Of a stretch of DNA of 64,000 bases, positions 46,092-54,268 are shown piece by piece. The position numbers were made by a program, and so were the translations under genes. Positions within the stretch are counted from its first letter, which is position 1. Each line of letters starts with the position of its first letter. Below the pieces are notes generated by a model, which saw only the letters and a list, made by a program, of their open reading frames with translations, did not search any database and was not told the DNA's origin. The DNA is from Micrococcales bacterium (lineage in GTDB: Bacteria; Actinomycetota; Actinomycetes; Actinomycetales; Dermatophilaceae). The stretch is from assembly GCA_021287075.1 (NCBI GenBank), contig JAJTBD010000002.1, forward strand, positions 124,001-188,000, in the 5' to 3' direction.

Positions 46092-48347
46092 TCAGTCGAG
46101 TGCGGCGCCGGTGATCCGGTGCACCGAGAGCGTCTGCCGGGTCCCGTCGACCACGCCGTGCGCCCGCCCGCCCTCGACCCGCTCGGGATAGAAGAGCATC
46201 CGCCGCACCTGCCCGAGGTTGTTGCTGTAGCCCACCCACACCCCATGCCGCTCGGCCGCGGCCTCCCGCAGCAGGGCGAGCACCGTGATCGGGTCGGTCT
46301 CCTCGGGCGTGTCGGCCGTGTGCTCGGCCCGGGCCTGCTCTTCCTCGTCGGCCGCGCGCAGCGCGGTGACCAGCGACGCAGCATACCCCTCGTCGACCTG
46401 GTGGTGGAGCAGGTCGCTGTGCCGGCGCCGGGTCAGGGCGCGGTGGGCGGTGGGCGGAGGCACCACCACGCCCCCGGCGGCCGACTCCAGGACCGGAGCA
46501 AAACCGTTGTCCCGCAGCAACTCCAGCGCGGTCTGAGGGTGGACGTTGGTGACCAGGACGGTGGGCGCGATGCGTCTCAGCTGGAGTGGCGCGAGCTCGC
46601 GCGCGGCCTCCATGGCACCCAGCGCCGCCTCGTCGTCACTGCGGATGTATGCCGCGGCCGCGCCCACACGCGTCTGCCCATGTCGGCGGGCGGCGTCGCG
46701 CACGAGGTAGTCCAGGGGCTGGGGCACGGGCGTCTGGCTGCCGTCTCGCAGCCCGTCGAGGATCTGGTCGGCCGACCAGCCGGCGTCCAGGGCGCGGCGG
46801 ATGGTCTCGGCGCGGAAACGATAGACCGTGGCGCCGCCCCGGGACTCGATGTCGGCCACCAGCCGCATGAACTGCGCGAGCCGCCCGGTGAGGGGGCCGG
46901 GCGCGATGGCGGTCAGGTCGCCCTGGAGCAGCACGTGCTCGACGGGCGCCGGCAGGTGCGGCTGCATCGTGGCGGCGAGCTCGGCTCCCTCGGAGCCGTC
47001 GAGCAGGGCGCGGCCGGCGCGGGAGAGAGCGCCACGACCGGTGATCCCGAGCCACTCCGCCTCGCGCAGCACGACCGCGACCAGATCCTCGACCGTGACC
47101 GGCAGGCGGCGCGGGTGGCGCCACCGAAGCCGCTCGATCAGGCCCTCGCGGCTGGGGGAGGCGCCCTCGGGGAGCGACTCGAGCTCGTCGAGGATCGCGC
47201 GGCGGAGCGAGCGGATCGGCGGCCACACCACGTCGGGGCCGAGCGCGTTCGCGCTGCCCGTGCCGCCCTCCACCGGCCGTCCCACGAGGTGGGGTGCTCG
47301 CGTGGAGGCCAGCCAGGCTCGTGCGAGGCGGGCCCACTGGATGGAGCCGGGCTCGCTCTCCCAGTCGTCATAGGCGGCGGTCGGTGCCCACACCGGGTCG
47401 AGGGCGCCGTCGTCGTCGACCAGTCCCGCGGCATACGCCAGCTCGGCGACGAAGGCCGCCCGGTCGGGCTCGACGTCGAGCAGGGCCGCCAGCAGGCGCT
47501 GGTCGCGCACCGCCAGCCCGCCCGTGCGCAGGACCCGCGGCGACTGCACCCCCCAGCTGGCGGCCAGCTCGTCGACCAGGCCGATCAGCTCGGTCACCTG
47601 GCCTCCGGCGACGCGGTCGGCCAGGTCGGCGTCGAGGGCACGGGTCTGCACCCGCGGGGCGTGCAGCTCGGCCGAGCGGTGCAGCAGGCCGTCGCGCAGG
47701 GCCAGGCCCACCTCGCCAGGCAGGGTGATCTCCGAGGCTCCCGTCACCACCGCGAGTCCGTGTCCGACCAGCCACCGCGCCCCCTCTGCGGCCACGCCCT
47801 CGGCAGCGGAGAGGGGGCCGTCACCGACCGAGCCGGACGGTGGCCCCCAGGTGAGCCGACGCGCGATCGCCCGGGCGGCCTCGGGCGCCTGCGCGAGCGC
47901 GGCCCTGATCTGCTCCGGGTCGGCGATGCCGGAGCGCTCGCCGAGCTCGAACCAGGTCGGGCCCAGCCCGGCGATCGGCCCGAGCACCTCACCGGCGGTG
48001 CGCACCGGCACCAGTCCCTCGGGGGAGCGCCACAGCAGCGCGGCGGCCCACAGATCCTCCAGCGCGGGCACCACCTCGGCCTCTCCCGCGGCGGCGAGCG
48101 GGGCCACCGAGGCGGCCGTCGCGGGCGCCGCGAGCCAGACCACGCTCTCGAGCACCTGCAACCGGCCGCGGTCGAGGGCATCGACGGCCCGCTGCACGCT
48201 GGCACGGGTCGAGGCCCGTGAGGCCAGAGCGGTCAGGTCGGCAGGTGCGGGCCTGGCCAGATCGGGCCGTCGCCTGACGAGGTCGGCCAGCTGCGCGTCG
48301 GACCGCTGCCGGATGTCGTCGGCGAGGGAGCGCAGCGGTGAGGGCAC
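46092..48347 (-). CDS. XPB/Ssl2-associated (Helicase_C_3) protein
   Basis: A 751-residue protein of the actinobacterial family annotated as helicase-associated, with the XPB/Ssl2-like domain near residues 460-580 (HVLLQGDLTAIAPGPLTGRL and AETIRRALDAGWSADQILDG). It lacks Walker motifs of its own. The N-terminal half is built of winged-helix-like repeats. It is usually encoded close to bacterial XPB, as here, and is probably its partner. It starts with GTG at 48347 in a 37-bp divergent region shared with the aldose epimerase. Confidence 0.8.
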   Translation of the reverse strand: MPSPLRSLADDIRQRSDAQLADLVRRRPDLARPAPADLTALASRASTRASVQRAVDALDRGRLQVLESVVWLAAPATAASVAPLAAAGEAEVVPALEDLWAAALLWRSPEGLVPVRTAGEVLGPIAGLGPTWFELGERSGIADPEQIRAALAQAPEAARAIARRLTWGPPSGSVGDGPLSAAEGVAAEGARWLVGHGLAVVTGASEITLPGEVGLALRDGLLHRSAELHAPRVQTRALDADLADRVAGGQVTELIGLVDELAASWGVQSPRVLRTGGLAVRDQRLLAALLDVEPDRAAFVAELAYAAGLVDDDGALDPVWAPTAAYDDWESEPGSIQWARLARAWLASTRAPHLVGRPVEGGTGSANALGPDVVWPPIRSLRRAILDELESLPEGASPSREGLIERLRWRHPRRLPVTVEDLVAVVLREAEWLGITGRGALSRAGRALLDGSEGAELAATMQPHLPAPVEHVLLQGDLTAIAPGPLTGRLAQFMRLVADIESRGGATVYRFRAETIRRALDAGWSADQILDGLRDGSQTPVPQPLDYLVRDAARRHGQTRVGAAAAYIRSDDEAALGAMEAARELAPLQLRRIAPTVLVTNVHPQTALELLRDNGFAPVLESAAGGVVVPPPTAHRALTRRRHSDLLHHQVDEGYAASLVTALRAADEEEQARAEHTADTPEETDPITVLALLREAAAERHGVWVGYSNNLGQVRRMLFYPERVEGGRAHGVVDGTRQTLSVHRITGAALD

Positions 48348-48353
48348 CGGTCC

Positions 48354-48359
48354 ACCGTA
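48354..48359 (-). promoter_or_regulatory. -10 box, minus side of a 37-bp divergent promoter
   Basis: Minus-strand TACGGT lies six bases before the GTG at 48347, suggesting a leaderless transcript. Confidence 0.45.
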
Positions 48360-48372
48360 CGCGCTGCCCGGT

Positions 48373-48378
48373 TATCGT
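48373..48378 (+). promoter_or_regulatory. -10 box, plus side of a 37-bp divergent promoter
   Basis: TATCGT lies six bases before the ATG at 48385, only 13 bases from the opposing box. Confidence 0.45.
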
Positions 48379-48384
48379 CTGCCT

Positions 48385-49290
48385 ATGCAGCGCATGCCGA
48401 GTGGGGAGCAGTGGACCATCCGCCGCGGGGACGTCGCGGCGACCGTCGTCGAGGTCGGCGGCGGCCTGCGCGAGCTGACCGTCGGCGACCTCGAGCTGAC
48501 AGCGGGGTATGCCGTGGACGAGATGTCCACCTCGTGCCGAGGACAGGTGCTCGCCCCCTGGCCCAACCGGATCCGCGACGGCCGCTACACCTTTGACGGT
48601 GTGCAGCAGCAGCTCCCGCTCACCGAGCCGGAGCTGCACAATGCCAGTCACGGGCTGGCCCGCTGGACCCTCTGGGAGCTGCTCGAGCGCGCCGAGGACA
48701 GCGTCACCGTCGGCTATCGCCTGTATCCCGTGCCCGGCTGGCCGGGACACCTCGACCTGCGCCTTGTCTATCGGCTGGTCGAGGCCGGAATCGAGGTGGA
48801 GGTGTCCGCCGAGAACACGGGGGCGGTGCGGGTGCCCTTCGGCTTCGGGGCGCACCCCTATGTCGGCATCGGCGACATCGATGCGGGCAAGGTGGTGCTG
48901 ACCATCCCCGCCGACCAGGCCGTGGAGGTCGACGAGCGGCTGCTCCCCACCGCAGTGGTCCCGGTGGCCGGCGAGCTGGACTTCCGTGGCGGTCGGGCAC
49001 TCGGCGGCACCGAGCTCGACACGGCATACACGGGCCTGGCCCGCGCTGCGGGGCGCTGGGAGGCCCTGGTCGACGCGCCCGGCAGGCCCGGAATCGTGGT
49101 GTGGGGTGACGAGGCCCTCGGCTGGATCCAGGTCTTCACCAGGAAAGCCCGGGCCGGCCAGCCCGGCCGCCACGGCATCGCCATCGAGCCGATGAGCTGC
49201 CCGCCCGATGCCTTCAACTCCGGCGACTCGCTCGTGGTGCTCGAGCCGGGACAGCGGTGGAGCGCTACGTGGGGTCTGCGCCTGGCGTGA
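48385..49290 (+). CDS. Aldose 1-epimerase family protein
   Basis: A 301-residue galactose-mutarotase-like protein. APWPNRIRDGRYTFDG and NASHGLARWTLWE carry the conserved Arg and first His, FGFGAHPYVGIGD the second His, and AIEPMSCPPDAFNSGDSLVV the catalytic Glu. It interconverts anomers of aldohexoses. A second in-frame ATG lies nine bases later. Its last 26 bases overlap the end of the convergent MFS gene, so no terminator separates them. Confidence 0.87.
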   Translation: MQRMPSGEQWTIRRGDVAATVVEVGGGLRELTVGDLELTAGYAVDEMSTSCRGQVLAPWPNRIRDGRYTFDGVQQQLPLTEPELHNASHGLARWTLWELLERAEDSVTVGYRLYPVPGWPGHLDLRLVYRLVEAGIEVEVSAENTGAVRVPFGFGAHPYVGIGDIDAGKVVLTIPADQAVEVDERLLPTAVVPVAGELDFRGGRALGGTELDTAYTGLARAAGRWEALVDAPGRPGIVVWGDEALGWIQVFTRKARAGQPGRHGIAIEPMSCPPDAFNSGDSLVVLEPGQRWSATWGLRLA

Positions 49291-50563
49291 GGGTGCTGCG
49301 GTGCCCGGCGTCGACGCCGTTGACGTGCGGTGTGATCAGCCGCTCAAGCACCTGCGAGAGCAGCACCGCGAGCAGCAGCGCGACCAGGATCGTGGTGATG
49401 AAGGCGACCGGGAGACGGTGCTGGAGCAGGAAGCCGCCGGCGACGGGGGCGAGGATCGCCCCGGCGGAGAAGGCCCCCGAGCTGAGCGCGTTGTAGCGGC
49501 CGCGCAGATGGTCGGGCGCGCTGTCGTTGACCATCGCCGGGATCGTCGGCTGGAGCATCGTCTCGCCCAGACCGAAGAGCAGGTGGAAGAGGATGACGCC
49601 CGCTGCCGCGGCGGCGGAGCCGCTGACCAGCCCGGTCGCGCCGAGCAGCACCCAGCTGGCCGCCCACAGTGCGGCCATCGCCAGCAGGACGCGGGTGCGG
49701 CGGTGGCCGTCGATCCAGCGCAGCACGGGGAACTGCATGAGCACGATCACGAGGGTGTTGACGGCGAATGCCGCGCCGATGACCTTGGTCGAGACCTCGC
49801 TGACCTGCCGGGCGAAGGCCGGGAAGCCGGCCTCCATCTGGCCATAGCCGGCGAAGGAGCCCAGGAAGGTGAGCACCATCAGCCAGAGCACGGCCGGCTG
49901 GCGCAGGATCGCGGCATACGAGGCCGGATGGGTGTCCTCAGCAGGGGCGGACGCGCGCCCGTGGACATGGCGCAGCGGGCCCAGCATCAGGGTGAGGGGG
50001 ATGAGCATCGCGGCGGCGTCGAAGAGATAGATCGCGGTGAAGGTGGCCGGGCGGGCCACGTCGACGAAGACACCCGCGATGATGCCGCCGATCCCGATGC
50101 CCAGGTTGATCAGGGCGAAGTTGACGCCGAAGTACTGCTGGCGCAGCCGGCCCGTGACGATCGCGGAGATCAGCGCGTTGAACGCCGGGAACGCGATGCC
50201 CGCGGACAGGCCCAGCAGCAGCATCGCCACCATCACGGTGGGCACGCTCGAGGCGAACGCGAGCACGGCCGCCCCCAGCAGCTGTGCGGCGCAGGCCGCG
50301 ATGACCATGGCCCGGGCCCCCAGCCGGTCGATCAGCTGCCCCACCGTCGGGCTGATCAGCAGCGCGACCACCGCGATGACCGCCATGAGCGTGCCGGCCG
50401 TGCCGAGGGGGATGTGGCGCACCTCGTTGAGATAGATGACGGTGAACGGCAGCGTCAGGCCGCGGCCGAGGGTCTGGGCCGCCGTCGAGGACAGCAGCAG
50501 TCGACCCTCCGCGGGCAGCTCGGACCAGAAGGCCCGCATGGTCATCTGGGAGGAGGTCGACAC
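49265..50563 (-). CDS. MFS transporter (MDR-type efflux)
   Basis: A 432-residue protein with 12 predicted helices. The loop 2-3 motif A is VGQLIDRLGARAMVI and its half-repeat is LRGRYNALSSGAFSAGAILA. The set resembles drug-exporting MFS proteins of the MdtG/YfcJ kind. It begins with GTG at 50563; a Met eight codons later is an alternative start. The 3' end overlaps the epimerase gene by 26 bases on the other strand. Substrate unknown. Confidence 0.82.
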   Translation of the reverse strand: MSTSSQMTMRAFWSELPAEGRLLLSSTAAQTLGRGLTLPFTVIYLNEVRHIPLGTAGTLMAVIAVVALLISPTVGQLIDRLGARAMVIAACAAQLLGAAVLAFASSVPTVMVAMLLLGLSAGIAFPAFNALISAIVTGRLRQQYFGVNFALINLGIGIGGIIAGVFVDVARPATFTAIYLFDAAAMLIPLTLMLGPLRHVHGRASAPAEDTHPASYAAILRQPAVLWLMVLTFLGSFAGYGQMEAGFPAFARQVSEVSTKVIGAAFAVNTLVIVLMQFPVLRWIDGHRRTRVLLAMAALWAASWVLLGATGLVSGSAAAAAGVILFHLLFGLGETMLQPTIPAMVNDSAPDHLRGRYNALSSGAFSAGAILAPVAGGFLLQHRLPVAFITTILVALLLAVLLSQVLERLITPHVNGVDAGHRSTLTPGADPT

Positions 50564-50680
50564 AGCGACTGATCCTGCCCCATCCGACCGACACTCGCCT
50601 CCGGAGAAGCGGCGGGCGGGTTAGCCTTGGTGCATCGCCCGCCAGGGCGCATCCCACAGCATGAGTAGGCAGGTGCAGCA

Positions 50681-51076
50681 GTGCCCACAGGCAAGGTCAG
50701 GTTCTACGACGGTGACAAGGGCTTCGGCTTCATCACCGACGACGAGGGCGGCGATGTCTTCCTCGGTGCCAAGGCGCTGCCCGAGGGCGTGACGAGTCTC
50801 AAGGGCGGCACCCGCCTGGAGTACTCCATCGCCGAGGGCCGCAAGGGCGCCCAGGCGATGAGCGTGCGCGTCCTCGACCCCGCGCCGTCGGTCGTGGCCA
50901 ACCGCCGCGAGCGCGACCGCAAGCCGACCGAGGACATGGTCGTCATCGTCGAGGACCTCATGCAGGTGCTCGACCACGTCTCGACATCGCTGCGCAAGGG
51001 GCACTACCCCGAGAGGCCGCTGGCCACCAAGGTCTCGGCGCTGCTCCGGGCCGTGGCCACGGACCTCGAGGCCTGA
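50681..51076 (+). CDS. Cold-shock domain protein with C-terminal extension
   Basis: A 131-residue protein. Residues 1-66 are a cold-shock domain with RNP1 KGFGFI and an altered RNP2 (DVFLGAKAL in place of VFVH), so nucleic-acid contacts may differ from CspA. About 65 helical residues follow (TEDMVVIVEDLMQVLDHVST). This longer form is usual in actinobacteria. Starts with GTG. It is followed after two bases by the DUF3027 gene, so they are cotranscribed. Confidence 0.88.
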   Translation: MPTGKVRFYDGDKGFGFITDDEGGDVFLGAKALPEGVTSLKGGTRLEYSIAEGRKGAQAMSVRVLDPAPSVVANRRERDRKPTEDMVVIVEDLMQVLDHVSTSLRKGHYPERPLATKVSALLRAVATDLEA

Positions 51077-51078
51077 GC

Positions 51079-51813
51079 ATGGTGACCAAGTCCGACGCCG
51101 TCATCTCCGCTGCCGTCGACCAGGCCCGGGAGGCGGCGCTGTCCATCGCCGAGCCGGGGACGGTCGGTGACCACCTCGGCATGCAGATGGAGCAGGAGCG
51201 TCTCGGCACGCACTACTTCGTCTGCACGGCCCCGGCCTATGTCGGCTGGCGCTGGGCGGTCTCGATGGCCCGCGCCCCGCGCGCCAAGCAGGCCACGGTC
51301 TGCGAGACCAACCTCGTCCCCGGCGACGACGCGCTCCTCTCGCCCGAGTGGGTGCCCTATGCAGAGCGGCTCAAGCCGGGCGACCTCGGCGCCGGCGATG
51401 TCCTGCCCTATCAGGAGGACGACCCCAACCTGGAGCCCGGCTTCGAGGCCACCGGGGAGGAGGACGTCGACGCGATGGCCATCTATGAGCTCGGCCTGGG
51501 GCGCCCGCGCGTGCTCTCGGCCGAGGGCCGCGAGGTGGCTGCGCAGCGCTGGTTCGACGGCGACAAGGGCCCCACCGGCCCGGTCGCGGCGAAGGCGCCC
51601 GCGCCGTGTCGCTCCTGCGGCTACTTCCTGCCGATGGCCGGTGCGCTGCGTACCGTCTTCGGCGTCTGTGCCAACGCCTGGTCGCCCAGTGACGGCAGTG
51701 TGGTGGCACTGGACCACGGCTGCGGAGCCCACTCCGAGGTCGACGCGCCGGCTCCCGAGCCACACGAGATCGGCGAGCCTGTCCTCGACGACAGCCGCCT
51801 CGAGATCGTCTGA
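51079..51813 (+). CDS. DUF3027 protein with zinc-ribbon-like end
   Basis: A 244-residue member of the actinobacterial DUF3027 family. GWRWAVSMARAPRAKQATVC and PGDDALLSPEWVPYAERLKP are the family core. The C-terminal part has CRSCGYF, then Cys in VFGVCANAW and the end motif HGCGAHSE, a likely zinc site. It is coupled to the cold-shock gene. Function unknown. Confidence 0.82.
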   Translation: MVTKSDAVISAAVDQAREAALSIAEPGTVGDHLGMQMEQERLGTHYFVCTAPAYVGWRWAVSMARAPRAKQATVCETNLVPGDDALLSPEWVPYAERLKPGDLGAGDVLPYQEDDPNLEPGFEATGEEDVDAMAIYELGLGRPRVLSAEGREVAAQRWFDGDKGPTGPVAAKAPAPCRSCGYFLPMAGALRTVFGVCANAWSPSDGSVVALDHGCGAHSEVDAPAPEPHEIGEPVLDDSRLEIV

Positions 51814-51838
51814 GCCGCAGGCGACCTGGGGCTCGGCC

Positions 51839-52111
51839 CTATTCGACGTCCTCGAAGTTGCCGCGGCCGCGTCGCACAAAGGCCAGGCCCATCGCCCCCA
51901 GCGCCAGCGCCGTCACGCACGTCCACGGCCACCAGCTGCGCTCGCCCGTGTGCAGTGACGGCACGACGAGGGTGACCACCAGGGCCACCGCCCAGCAGAC
52001 CATCCCGGCGGTCACGACCTGCACGGTGGCGACCGGCATAGGGTCGGGCGTGGCGACGGGCTGATCGCGCAGACGCACCTTCTCGGCGTGCTCGGGCAGC
52101 GGGTCGCTCAT
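51839..52111 (-). CDS. DUF2530 small membrane protein
   Basis: A 90-residue protein with two helices (about residues 28-50 and 58-78) separated by HTGERSWWPW, matching the actinobacterial DUF2530 family. It starts at the ATG at 52111 and diverges from the purine permease. Unknown function. Confidence 0.75.
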   Translation of the reverse strand: MSDPLPEHAEKVRLRDQPVATPDPMPVATVQVVTAGMVCWAVALVVTLVVPSLHTGERSWWPWTCVTALALGAMGLAFVRRGRGNFEDVE

Positions 52112-52173
52112 GACCACAGGGTATGCCGTGGACCGCGCACCGGGACGATGCCACCCCTCGCGCGCACGCGGCA

Positions 52174-52179
52174 TACCCT
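52174..52179 (+). promoter_or_regulatory. -10 box for leaderless NCS2 permease, overlapping CGGCATAC
   Basis: TACCCT lies seven bases before the ATG at 52187. Its first bases are the end of a CGGCATACC motif, and an inverted copy lies 40 bases upstream at 52121. Confidence 0.4.
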
Positions 52180-52186
52180 GTTGCGC

Positions 52187-53692
52187 ATGTCCCACACCTC
52201 CTCCGCTGCGGCGGCTCCGCCTGCCAGCCCCCGCCCCGGAGGCCTCGACGGTTTCTTCCACATCACCGAGCGTGGCTCGACGGTGCTCCAGGAGATCCGC
52301 GGTGGCCTCGTCACCTTCTTCACGATGGCCTACATCGTGGTCCTCAACCCCCTCATCCTCGGCACCTCCAAGGACGGCACCGGCCAGTTCCTCGGTGGCG
52401 GGGACGCCCCCAACCTCGCGATGGTGGCGGCCGCGACCGCGCTCGTCGCCGGCCTGATGACGCTGCTGATGGGCGTCGTCGCCAACTACCCCCTCGCGCT
52501 CGCCACCGGCCTCGGGCTCAACGCGTTCGTCGCCTTCGGGATCGCGGCGCTGCCCGAGATGACCTGGGCCGACGCGATGGGCCTGGTCGTGCTCGAGGGC
52601 CTGATCATCCTGCTGCTCGTGCTCACCGGCTTCCGGACGGCCGTCTTCCACGCCATCCCGGCGCAGCTGAAGACCGCGATCAGTGTCGGCATCGGCCTGT
52701 TCATCACGATCATCGGCCTCGTCGACGCCGGCCTGGTGCGCAAGCCCAGCAGCGGGCCCGTGCCGGTCGAGCTCGGCGTCGGCGGCTTCATCGCCGGCTG
52801 GCCGCTGCTCGTCTTCGTCATCGGCTTCTTCGCGATCGTCGCGATGATGGCCCGCCACGTGCCCGGCGCGATTCTCGCCGGCATCTGCGGCACCACCATC
52901 CTGGCGATCATCGTCGAGGCGCTCTTTGACGTGGGCGGCCAGACCGACGCCACCGGCAAGCTGGTCAACCCGACCGGCTGGAGCCTCAACGTCCCGCGCC
53001 TGCCCGCCGCCGACAGCGTCGTGGGCGTGCCCGACTTCGGGCTGCTCGGCCACTTCAACCTGCTCGGGTCCTTCTCCAAGATGGGCGTGGTCTCGGCGAT
53101 CCTGCTGATCTTCACGCTGATGATCGCCGACTTCTTCGACACGATGGGCACCATGGTCGCCGTCGGCGCCGAGGGTGACCTGCTCGACGAGGAGGGCACC
53201 CCGCCCCACTCCGAGCGCATCCTGGTCGTCGACTCGATCGCCGCCGCCGCCGGTGGCATGGGCTCGGTCTCGTCCAACACCTCCTATATCGAGTCGGCCG
53301 CCGGCGTCGGCGAGGGCGCCCGCACAGGCCTGGCGTCCGTCGTCACGGGCGTGCTCTTCCTGCTCGCGACCTTCCTCGCGCCGCTCGTCAACGTCGTCCC
53401 GCACGAGGCCGCCACCCCGGCGCTCGTCGTCGTCGGCTTCCTGATGATGCAGCAGGTCACCGGCATCGACTGGCACGACATGGAGATCGCCCTCCCGGCC
53501 TTCCTCACCATCGTGCTCATGCCGTTCACCTACTCGATCGCGGCGGGCATCGGCGCGGGCTTCGTCGCCTATGTCCTGCTCAAGATCGTGCGCGGCAAGG
53601 CCGGCCAGCTCCACCCGCTCATGTGGCTTGTCGCGCTGCTGTTCGTCATCTACTTCGCAATGGACCCGATCAAGAGCGTGCTGGGCGTCTGA
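52187..53692 (+). CDS. NCS2-family purine permease (AzgA/GhxP-like)
   Basis: A 501-residue transporter of the AzgA branch of the nucleobase-cation symporter 2 family. FFTMAYIVVLNPLIL opens TM1, ATGLGLNAFVAFG gives the TM3 binding strand, and ADFFDTMGTMVAVGAEG plus SSNTSYIESAAGVGEGARTG are the hallmark regions with Glu and Asn for purine binding. Likely imports adenine, guanine or hypoxanthine. The ATG at 52187 has no Shine-Dalgarno and follows a -10 box at seven bases. Confidence 0.92.
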   Translation: MSHTSSAAAAPPASPRPGGLDGFFHITERGSTVLQEIRGGLVTFFTMAYIVVLNPLILGTSKDGTGQFLGGGDAPNLAMVAAATALVAGLMTLLMGVVANYPLALATGLGLNAFVAFGIAALPEMTWADAMGLVVLEGLIILLLVLTGFRTAVFHAIPAQLKTAISVGIGLFITIIGLVDAGLVRKPSSGPVPVELGVGGFIAGWPLLVFVIGFFAIVAMMARHVPGAILAGICGTTILAIIVEALFDVGGQTDATGKLVNPTGWSLNVPRLPAADSVVGVPDFGLLGHFNLLGSFSKMGVVSAILLIFTLMIADFFDTMGTMVAVGAEGDLLDEEGTPPHSERILVVDSIAAAAGGMGSVSSNTSYIESAAGVGEGARTGLASVVTGVLFLLATFLAPLVNVVPHEAATPALVVVGFLMMQQVTGIDWHDMEIALPAFLTIVLMPFTYSIAAGIGAGFVAYVLLKIVRGKAGQLHPLMWLVALLFVIYFAMDPIKSVLGV

Positions 53693-53722
53693 GCCTTCCG
53701 CTCCACCGCACCGCCCAGATCT

Positions 53723-53764
53723 GGCAGCTGGCGGGGTCTCCTGGGTGAGGCCCCGCCAGCTGCC
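53723..53764. terminator. Hairpin after the purine permease
   Basis: 18-bp arms (53723-53740, 53747-53764) with one G-T wobble and a 6-base loop. Confidence 0.88.
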
Positions 53765-53780
53765 ATCTCTGCCACGGGAA

Positions 53781-53816
53781 TTGTTAGCCAAGGTAATGAG
53801 TTAGACTAAGTACCTT
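53781..53816 (+). promoter_or_regulatory. Promoter/operator of the marR-MFS operon
   Basis: An AT-rich stretch with TTGTTA (53781-53786) and TAGACT (53802-53807) carries the inverted pair AAGGTA (53790-53795) and TACCTT (53811-53816). It also has repeated GTTAG-type half-sites. It probably binds the MarR protein encoded just downstream. Confidence 0.5.
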
Positions 53817-53839
53817 CAGCGAACCGATCCCGGAGCACC

Positions 53840-54268
53840 GTGACCCTCACCCGCAGCGAGCTGCACCACCTCTCGACCGACCTGCGCCTGGCGTGCATGC
53901 GCATCTCCAGGCGGGTGCGCTTCGAGTCCTCGGACGAGATCGCGCCCCACCACTTCTCCGTGCTGTGCCGCCTCGAGGAGTCCCCGCGCACCCCGCGCGA
54001 GCTGGCCTCCATCGAGCGCGTCTCCGCGCCCAGCATGAGCCGCACGACGGCCGGGCTGTGCGAGCTCGGGCTGGTCTCCCGCGCCGACGACCCCGACGAC
54101 GGGCGCTCGGTGATCCTGACGATCACCCCCGACGGCAAGGAGCTGCTGGCGCGCACCCGCCGCCAGCGCAACCAGTGGATGACCGAGCGCATCCGCGGCC
54201 TGAGCGAGCAGGAGCAGCAGACCCTCGCCGCCGCCGCAGTCATCCTGGAGAGGGTGGCCGCCGAATGA
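53840..54268 (+). CDS. MarR-family transcriptional regulator
   Basis: A 142-residue winged-helix regulator. The DNA-binding part is LASIERVSAPSMSRTTAGLC with the wing SRADDPDDGRSVILTITPDG, flanked by the helical dimer ends. It starts with GTG and overlaps the MFS gene by ATGA. The AT-rich palindromic region upstream suggests that it represses its own operon and is released by a ligand exported by the MFS protein, as is common for MarR-MFS pairs. Confidence 0.92.
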   Translation: MTLTRSELHHLSTDLRLACMRISRRVRFESSDEIAPHHFSVLCRLEESPRTPRELASIERVSAPSMSRTTAGLCELGLVSRADDPDDGRSVILTITPDGKELLARTRRQRNQWMTERIRGLSEQEQQTLAAAAVILERVAAE

